DNA of 64,000 bases, taken from contig NC_060105.1 in NCBI RefSeq assembly GCF_021155765.1, positions 13,673,001-13,737,000 of the forward strand. The letters are read 5' to 3'. This DNA comes from Diprion similis. Taxonomy: Eukaryota; Arthropoda; Insecta; Hymenoptera; Diprionidae. Below the pieces are notes generated by a model that worked only from the letters and a program-made list of their open reading frames with translations, made no database searches and was not told where the DNA came from. Shown piece by piece: positions 56,915-64,000 of the stretch. The translations under genes and the position numbers were made by a program. Numbering within the stretch: position 1 is the first letter of the stretch; each line of letters starts with the position of its first letter.

Positions 56915-57245
56915 TATTTTGATATAAATCTGAGATTAACAGAGTTGCTACACTACACTAACAATATAACACATTTTCAATATAAGTCTTTTCTTATAAT
57001 CATTTTCCGGGAAAAGGATGCTAACACCTATAAAATTGAAACTATGATCAAACTTTAATCTATGTTTTGTCAAGGCTATTCATTTTTCCGGCTCTGGAAA
57101 GATATTACGCCTATGTTTATTAATTCTAGTCTTTAGATGGCTGCTAGTTTGCCAAATATAACATTTGTTACAACCATTACAGGGTATTCTGTATGAAAGG
57201 TTAAAACTCTTTCCTATTGCGACACAATTTTTTGGTAAAACAAAT
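56915..57245 (-). mobile_element. Penelope GIY-YIG endonuclease fragment
   Basis: Minus-strand translation gives FNLSYRIPCNGCNKCYIWQT followed by SSHLKTRINKHRRNIFPEPE, a stop, then ALTKHRLKFDHSFNFIGVSI and LFPENDYKKRLILKMCYI. This is the C-terminal GIY-YIG domain of Penelope-like elements: C-x2-C before the YIG-like YIW, the conserved Arg in LKTR, an H-x3-H-like region and the ENDYKKRLILEM helix (here LKM). The Gly of YIG is Trp and there is an internal stop, so it is inactive. The RT portion upstream is absent. Confidence 0.8.
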
Positions 57246-57249
57246 TGCC

Positions 57250-59390
57250 CACCTTTTTAATGGCCTTGTACACAGAGAAAATTGATCCATAATTTCAAAA
57301 TATTTAGAACTTTATATTGCTATGGAGATATCTCCAAAATGTTTCGGAAATATTCAAAGTGTAATATTTTGATTGACGTCATATTGCAATTTTACAAACG
57401 TTCAAAAAATATTCCTAGAGTTATGTTCTGAGTCTAAAACTTTGGAGAACTTTGGAAACTACATGGAGAACGTAGAGGGCCTCGGCTAATGATAAATTTC
57501 GTTCATTCCTGCATCCGAAAAGTCCCATAATTCTGACAGTCTTGATACATCTTCAGTCATTACAATTTTTTATTGATATTCAAATTGCATATACGTATAT
57601 AATATGCTACGATTCATATAATTAGTGAACAACTTATCATATCGAGAAGGTTGTTAAGAACATTGGACATAAGCTATAAATATAGTGTATATTGAAGTTA
57701 TGTTTTTCATAAACATGGTTCACATTTTTGCTGATCTACAAAACTATCGAACAGCAATTGTAACTACAAAATAAAGCAAGTGGGGAGCAATCTTCCTCAA
57801 TTTGTTTTCTGGAAAAATCACCGAGGTGCAATCAAAAGTATGGATAGAGCAATTGAGGACCAATTACCTAGCATAAAGTTCGTCTCTAAAAAAATTTTTG
57901 TCTCTGTTTGATACCGGTCAACAGTTAACAAGCTGCCATAATTTACTGCTTCTTCAACAAAACAACTCACAAGTGAAAAATTAAGAACATCAAAAGAGCA
58001 ATTTATTGAAGTTTCAGAACTTGATGAATTTCCATTCGCTTGTACGTGATGCGGTGTTTAAATTTACGTGACACTATCTAGGAATTAGCAATTCAGTTTT
58101 TCTGAATCTTTTCAAAACTAAGATTGGGATGATTAATAAAACTAGTAGTGCATTTTGGAGCAATCCAGGAAATATTTAGGAACAATTATCAGTTTGATCG
58201 AATCATATCCGTTGTGTCAAGGTTTTTGTTCGAATTTGCCGCTATTCTGCCCGAAAACGGGCTGCGTTTCTCAGTTGTTTCGATTTTTCCTACAATTCAT
58301 GAACGGGTGACTAACATACGTAGATCCACTACGAGTGACCATGAAGTAATCAAGAGAAATCGTCGATTTGGTCGAATTAACGCCCGTAACTCGAAATTCA
58401 TATCAAATTCGGCATAACTTGACCTATAGAAGTGCCTGTTTGGTTTCTTTTTACCGTTCCCAAAAAGTATGATTAAGCAGCTATTATAAACTGCGGAGCA
58501 ATTATAAAGAGTCGATACATTATTCGTTCCGTGGGAATAAGTTTCAATATGATGCTATTCAACTTCTAAAAAAGATATGCGGTATGTTCTATGCTTTTTT
58601 CATGTCTTACGAAAAGGTAAAAAATCTTCTATTATCAACCGGACACCACAGCAGCATCTATTCGACAAACACTGCGAAGTAAAAATTACCTACGCACACT
58701 TAGCCTACTTGGTCCGCTGAAGCGGCACGAAATATGACCCATAGGGTATGGTTACTCGATAGAGTCAAAAAAATCTGCTCGTCCAGCTGAACAGTAACAC
58801 AGGGTAGTTAACCTCTAGAGAACAAAGGTGGTAAGATACTGAAATGAGTAAGTTGCGATACAAGTGTGCGAAGTACGGGATTCTTGCACGAGTGTAGTCA
58901 CGACTTATCACGTTCGATGGCACTACTTGCGCCTGATTTACTCAGATTAGCATGGGGGAATAAACCTTTCCTAACAGTTTTCCAACATTTCCTATAAGTT
59001 TTGGAACTGTTGGGGAGGCGGCCACTTCGCGCATCCTCTATGGTGCGCGAAGTCGAACTTCCCATGCAGGATCATAATACTCTGACTTCCATAATACTTC
59101 TAAACTTTGAGTTAGTTATGCATATTACTGAGGGGCCTTACACAGAAAAGAAACTCAACTGAATTCCTCAAAAATGTTCCACTTGGTACATCGAATATAT
59201 CAATAGATTCAAACTTGTTACAACATTCTTATCGTAAGTTTTTAATAATTTTATCTGTATATTAAAACATCAATCTCAACAGGATTCGGCGAACTTCATC
59301 TCATGCGCAGTCTCTGCAATTTACCGATGCCATCTCAGAAAAGGTAGTAGGTCTAGAACACAAAAAATTTACAGTTTATTTTCATGAATA
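57250..59390. other. Gene-free stretch
   Basis: About 2 kb with no recognised gene or repeat. An 89-codon frame at 58148-58417 (plus) has no family resemblance that I can name and no convincing splice or start context. Confidence 0.45.
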
Positions 59391-60022
59391 TATATACAGG
59401 GCGGAGTATTTAAGTTAACAAACGCGAGTAACTTAAAAAAAAGTTTTATCATCTTCGAAGTGGGATCTGATAGCTATAATTATTTTCAGGTCAGTGTAAG
59501 ACTTCAAGGACATGTAAAGGACAGCTTTGTTTTTTCTCAATGGATACCCATGTTTTTTTACAGATTCGTAATGTAAGTGAGAAAATAATCAATTTTTGTT
59601 TCAAACGTTTTTTTGGTCGGTCCTATTATTTTCGAGTGATTAGGCATTTTCAAAATTTATAAATACCTAACAAATAAATATAATTTGCTCAAACCACTTC
59701 AAAAACATCATGAACAGAACGATTTCATACCTCTCTGTTCAAGCAATACTCAGTGCAACACCAGACCTTACCAGATTTTTTTGTGGCGATATCTCAAAGA
59801 AAAATTTTTTAAAGATGCGTCAACTACACAGGGAAATGTGAAAGAACGGAAATGTTTGCAGTGGAGAAGCATTGTGAAAGCATGGTTGTGTCAGATTATA
59901 CACTAGCATAGTCTGCGAATGTACACTCAAAATGTAAATTCGACCTAAACTCTTTCAGTACGAAGACCGTGCAATTAACTCAGTCGTCTGATTTGGATGA
60001 CTGGTATAACCTCGAATTTGTT

Positions 60023-60245
60023 ACATCGGTGATAATACAGCTGATGGAAGTTTCAGGAATGGGACAGTGGCTGGACTTTGGTGAAATTAATCGGTTTCAC
60101 GTGTATTGAGCTCGTGAGAAAGTAATGCCGGCAAAATAATTCAGCCATAAAAATTATCACATTCGTGACAATACAGCAACAGCTAATGAAAGTTTCAGGA
60201 ATGGGACAGTGGCTGGACTTGATGAAGTTAATCGGTTTCATGTCT
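60023..60245. repeat. Diverged tandem repeat, period about 144 bp
   Basis: Two partial copies share GTTTCAGGAATGGGACAGTG followed by GCTGGACTT and, later, TTAATCGGTTTCA and TATTGAGCTCG. The first begins near 60023 and the second near 60168. It lies directly before the 30-bp minisatellite. Confidence 0.85.
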
Positions 60246-60309
60246 ATTGAGCTCGCGATAATATATCTCTGGTGAAATAATCCCGACAAAATAACTGATA
60301 ATCAAACAA

Positions 60310-60459
60310 AAATATCTCAGTAGTAAATAACTGAAACACAATCGTCACAGTAAAAAATAACCGAAACACGAATATCTCAGTAATAAATAACGGAAACACA
60401 ATCATCCCAGTAGAAAATAACTGAAGCACAAATATCCCAGTATGATATAACTCTCAGGG
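60310..60459. repeat. 30-bp minisatellite, five copies
   Basis: Five head-to-tail units of 30 bases, each ending GAA(A/G)CAC or a variant and containing (A/T)C(T/C)CAGTA and AAATAAC; unit boundaries fall at 60340, 60370, 60400 and 60430. The last unit is the most diverged. The two unit types AATATCTCAG and ATC-TC-CAG partly alternate, hinting at a 60-bp higher-order step. Confidence 0.88.
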
Positions 60460-60948
60460 CACAAACACCGGCAGGATAGCTCATACCTCATATATGTGTT
60501 ATGGTTTTCGAGATGGTTTTGAATAAAAGGGTATAACAAAGGTTGAATTCAATCTAACTTTTATTAGTCGACGTGAACATTGCCTTGCACGAAACAAAGG
60601 TAAGGTAACCTGGGCCACGACGGACCCCACCAAAAATTTTACCAAACATATATTATATTTTTTTTTAAATAACTCTCCATTCTTTGATTCTACCTTCTAT
60701 TGAATGAATCACTGATTATCTATCAATACGTATAGTAAAAAAACCTCTCAGGCCTCTCTGTCGGTGCGTTACCGAAACCACAAGTCACCCAAACCGTCCG
60801 AACAATGCGGTAAGTGACTATGGCACCCCGAAGGCTGAAAAAAGTCCGGCTACCTATTCGTCACAAGTATAACTGTAACCATTACCGTACGAACAACGCG
60901 AAAGTTGTGGTAATTGCACTGAATTGCATCAATTTAAGTCAAACTTAC

Positions 60949-61265
60949 CCTTGGCGATCTTTCCGCGTAGCATTTGTTGAACGTGTAGGCATACTGACAA
61001 TTGTCACCGCCAGCTGAAACAATTTATTAACGGAAAATTCAATAAGTTGCCGAGTTGTGATAATTGTAAAAAAAAAGAAAAACGGAGAAACAACGACACC
61101 CAAGATACCAAAGTATTTACCGATCCTCTTGCACTCGCGGATAGCTCTTTGAACTTCTGCCCGATACGCTGGCATCCGTTGGAAAAAAGTTAGCATTCCG
61201 TTCAAGCTGAGTTCTCGTTTGTCATCCACCAAGCCAAACTGCTCCCAAAGGCAGTACATGTAACA
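60949..61265 (-). CDS. Odorant-binding protein (PBP/GOBP family), two exons
   Basis: Exon 61265-61121 starts after TTTCTTTCCAG in phase 0 with CYMYCLWEQFGLVDDKRELS (the C2-x3-C3 helix of insect odorant-binding proteins) and ends RAIRECKRI plus one base (C4), phase 1. Exon 61013-60949 continues AGGDNCQYAYTFNKCYAERS, giving C5-x8-C6, and ends at AGG|GTAAGT in phase 0. The C2..C6 spacing fits the six-cysteine OBP pattern; these are small secreted carriers of hydrophobic ligands in sensillar lymph and other fluids. The exon with C1 and the signal peptide was not found. A hydrophobic stretch at 61387-61569 (AFLLVNYILFLIIFSGLVAY) looks like a signal peptide followed by a GTAAAG donor, but it lacks an in-frame ATG and leaves no room for a C1 exon. 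The short C-terminal exon was also not found. Confidence 0.82.
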
Positions 61266-61639
61266 CTGGAAAGAAATTTTGAATCCATGTGATTCAATAC
61301 TCTTTTTCAAGAGAGCCATGAGCATTTAAGCAAGAATAGTTTCACATATCTCTACTAAATTCGACTCAACTATGTAGTGTATTCTTTTACCACAGTGGTG
61401 ATTGATCAAATTGAAAACGATTACTTGCTTTACTTTCGTACGCGACGAGGCCGCTGAAGATTATCAGAAACAGGATATAATTGACCAGAAGAAAAGCCTT
61501 AAGAAATTGAAAGCTGATAGATGACAGGAAAAAGCAGAACACTGCAGTGCTATAAAGGATTAATTGCAAGTTTCTAAAAGTTAACTAAGCAAGAGGAAAG
61601 TTCATTACTGAAAACTTGAGGAGGATGGTAGTATAAAAG

Positions 61640-62640
61640 ATAAATTATCAGAGGACAAGAAAGCAAACTATAATGGTGTCACTAAAAGTAATCATAACGG
61701 AGATCAAAAAACTGAAGAATGGGATTTCTCAAAATAAGGAAATTACAAATGATGAGATAATGCTAGACAATGATAGAAAGTTGCTAGAGGTGCAGAAGTT
61801 AGGCTAAAATAGAAAATTGAGCATTTGAAGAAGAAACTACATCAGTTAGAGGAGGAACTCGATAAAGGACTAGAGCAAATGATTCAAACATTCGAAATTA
61901 AGGAAAAAAGTTGAGGCGAAATAATTTCTTTATAAAACGATCACGACTGGTCGGAATTGAGGCAACAGAAAAAAGGAAAAATATTTTTCTGGAAACGATA
62001 GTAGCGATGTAGAAGACACGTAAAAATCAGGTTTTATGTAAGATGGATAACAGTAACATGACATTAGACAACCTATAAAATAAATTTGGGAGAATATATA
62101 AATGTAAGGCTTCATCGGCATGAGACAAAAGGGAAGTGAAATAGAAGAGATATTAACTAGAGTCAGATATATATAAAAACGAAAACGCGAGAATCCTCAA
62201 TAAGTAGAACAGTGAATTAGACTTGGTGAAAGGGTTGGAGAATATTTACTGAATAATTACTGATAATAAAACGAATATAATACGAAAAGAAGCTAAAGGT
62301 CAAAGTAAACAACACTGAAAAACAGATACTAGTTATAGAAGACGATTTTGACCCAACCGGACAAGAGGAAAATCTTGCAACAGAGAGTTGATGCAAGGAA
62401 AAGTGAATGTCCAGATGTTCAGTAAGTTTTAGAAACGGGGATCCCTTGATAAGATTAGTTAAAGAACGGGGTTTAAATATTCTCAATGGTAATTGGCAAG
62501 ATGATGAAGAAATTTTCCGTATGTTAGACAACAACGTACAATAATTATAGACTACACAAATACACTGTACAAGTAAGTATGAAAAGTTACAACACAAGTA
62601 TCAATGAATAAAGAAGTGTGGAAAAGGGTATAAAGGAAAC
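61640..62640 (+). mobile_element. Degraded LINE, ORF1 coiled coil and endonuclease fragments
   Basis: Plus-strand pieces: a coiled-coil stretch IITEIKKLKNGISQNKEITN (about 61690-61760); IEHLKKKLHQLEEELDKGLE running into KEKS, a stop and RRNNFFIKRSRLVG (about 61818-61960), the typical LINE ORF1 'coiled coil then RRNNIII' junction; then LVKERGLNILNGNWQDDEEI and, after a shift, RTIIIDYTNTLY (about 62455-62570), matching the C-terminal end of an APE endonuclease. No RT remains. It is heavily decayed and ends are approximate. Confidence 0.6.
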
Positions 62641-62649
62641 GTGCGTGAA

Positions 62650-64000
62650 CAACCTGAAAAAAACAACAAATCAAGTATTATAAAAAAAACCGGGAGCCGG
62701 AAAATTAGAATTATAGGCCAGAGAAATGAACAGTTTGAGTCCGAATAATTCTGTAGTTCATGAAAAAATATAGATCACATTCAGAACGATGTACATAATA
62801 AAGATCGCAGTTGTTGGAACTATAGGTTGGCACGTTTTTGGAAAAAAAATTCAGTAACGGCACCTACATATTTTCAACAGTTTGGCCGTGAGCTACTGAC
62901 AAAAAAAAATAGTACTCAGTGTTAAATCTATTTTGAATACGTCAATGTTGACGAAAAAAATCACAAATATTCTCGCTGCAATACAACCTATGGAAGAAAA
63001 GATTTTATACAAGAGTTTTTATTCAAACAGTTTTTATCTCAAGATTTCGAATTTCACCGACCATTTGTAATCTATTTTTTCTTTCTGTTGTATCATATTT
63101 TTTAATAGATCTATTGTAACTTTTGATCTAATAATCAGAACACGCTCGGATAGTTTGCAATCGCTTCCTTTTACAAGTACTTCAGAAATTCGATCATCTG
63201 ACGTTTAGCACACATATAATTGTATCGCCAATACGTGCAAGTAAACAAATAAAAAAAAACCTCCCTCGCGATTTTTTATAAGAACCAAGAATTTCTTCTA
63301 TATTTTTTTTTTTTAATTCGATTGGTCCTGTCTGAAGAATGTCCCCGTATTTATTTTTCTTGCAAACCATTGTTTATAAATTGTTCAAAACAGTGACGAC
63401 AAACAAATATAGAAAAAAAATTGTCCCACTAGATAAAAAACTTTTTTCTTTCATATGTAATTCCATAAATAAGATAAATAGGTATCATTACTGACTATTT
63501 ACTTGAAAATTTTGCTCTCTACGAGACGAGTTCCGGACATTTTTGTTCTATCTTTACCTGTTCTCGCAACATTAGGGCTCAAAGTATTCGCAGTGCGAAA
63601 AAATTGCCAATTTTCTGGTGTTTCCATATTTTCTTTTTTCGAAAATATGCCAAGCTACAGTCGTAACAAGTGAGATCGTTACCTTGTACCTCGTCTCGAA
63701 CGTGATTCATTTTTGTTCATCAATTATCGAATTATTTCTATTTCAGACCCTAAATGTCGTTTATTTGACTGACCTAGATAGTTCTAAATTCTTGTTGGAA
63801 GCAGGCTGTTCCAACACTGCTGTCTCGGTGACACTATTTCAGTGCCAGGACTTTTCAGCAGGAGGACGTTTCGACCACAGGACGTTTCGGTGTGCCATTT
63901 CGACACAATCCATTTATGTTTTGGGACATTTTGGAGCGAACCCTTTTGGCTCGGCATAAAAACTCGGAGTGGATACTTTCATTTAATGGTGTCATAATTA
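62650..64000. other. Right-hand flank without supported genes
   Basis: AT-rich sequence. The 113-codon frame at 63618-63959 (plus) runs through GGACGTTTCG-like repeated words near 63860-63900 and has no recognised family. Confidence 0.45.

Noticed and set aside
61387..61569. Signal-peptide-like ORF as exon 1 of the odorant-binding protein
   Set aside because: No in-frame ATG, and the 120-bp gap to the C2 exon leaves no room for the C1-bearing exon that must lie between.
1..64000. CRISPR arrays, bacterial operons or rRNA genes
   Set aside because: No regularly spaced direct repeats with unique spacers and no rRNA-like sequence are seen; the genes are clearly eukaryotic and spliced.

Overview
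This window is insect nuclear DNA: AT-rich, with spliced genes, GT..AG introns, microsatellites and many degraded transposons. An odorant-binding protein gene (an insect-restricted family) and Penelope, LINE, hAT, PIF/Harbinger and pogo-type remnants support an insect. A hymenopteran is my guess, not shown by the sequence.

Five host genes can be supported. (1) Minus strand 9419-1632: two exons of an MTHFSD-like gene (5-formyl-THF cyclo-ligase fold). The first and last exons were not found, and its ~7-kb intron holds an antisense LINE, a tRNA-like SINE head, a 33-bp hairpin and a pogo-type MITE. (2) Plus strand 19687-27692: the NAD-dependent isocitrate dehydrogenase beta subunit gene, complete in five exons (354 aa). 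Its promoter carries two DREF-type TATCGATA boxes just below a cluster of three related MITEs. Intron 2 holds a 3.64-kb DNA transposon with intact ends and intron 4 holds a second copy of the pogo MITE. (3) Minus strand 31461-29888: THOC3, a WD40 subunit of the THO/TREX mRNA-export complex, two exons, 322 aa, convergent with the IDH gene. (4) Minus strand 42809-36994: a seven-exon gene for a 700-aa protein that I assembled from seven phase-compatible exons. It contains the Tc1/mariner-type bipartite helix-turn-helix module twice, each followed by a basic W-P-(T/S)-G segment, with a poly-Q linker between and no transposase catalytic domain. (5) Minus strand 61265-60949: two exons of an odorant-binding protein.

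Mobile DNA fills most of the rest. LINE fragments lie at 3.2-7.0 kb and 61.6-62.6 kb. A Penelope RT fragment is at 10.7-11.3 kb and a Penelope GIY-YIG endonuclease fragment at 56.9-57.25 kb. A large foldback sits between direct repeats at 12.3-13.8 kb, with a one-armed relative at 56.3 kb. The transposon inside the IDH gene pairs a THAP/DDE transposase with a SWIM + YqaJ-type nuclease. A second DDE_Tnp_4-type relic is at 32.1-32.85 kb. A decayed protein of a little-characterised 'FSDGA/QYKN' family is at 33.6-34.6 kb. A 1.3-kb element with ~200-bp inverted repeats is at 44.9-46.2 kb, a hAT-type MITE with a perfect 8-bp duplication at 46.65 kb, and a nearly intact hAT transposase at 52.8-55.0 kb beside a THAP/P-like transposase relic.

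The most unusual items are the duplicated Tc1-type DNA-binding gene (an apparently domesticated transposase head, doubled by intragenic three-exon duplication) and the two-gene YqaJ/THAP transposon lodged in a housekeeping gene. Positions are from hand reading; splice sites were accepted only when reading phase agreed on both sides.
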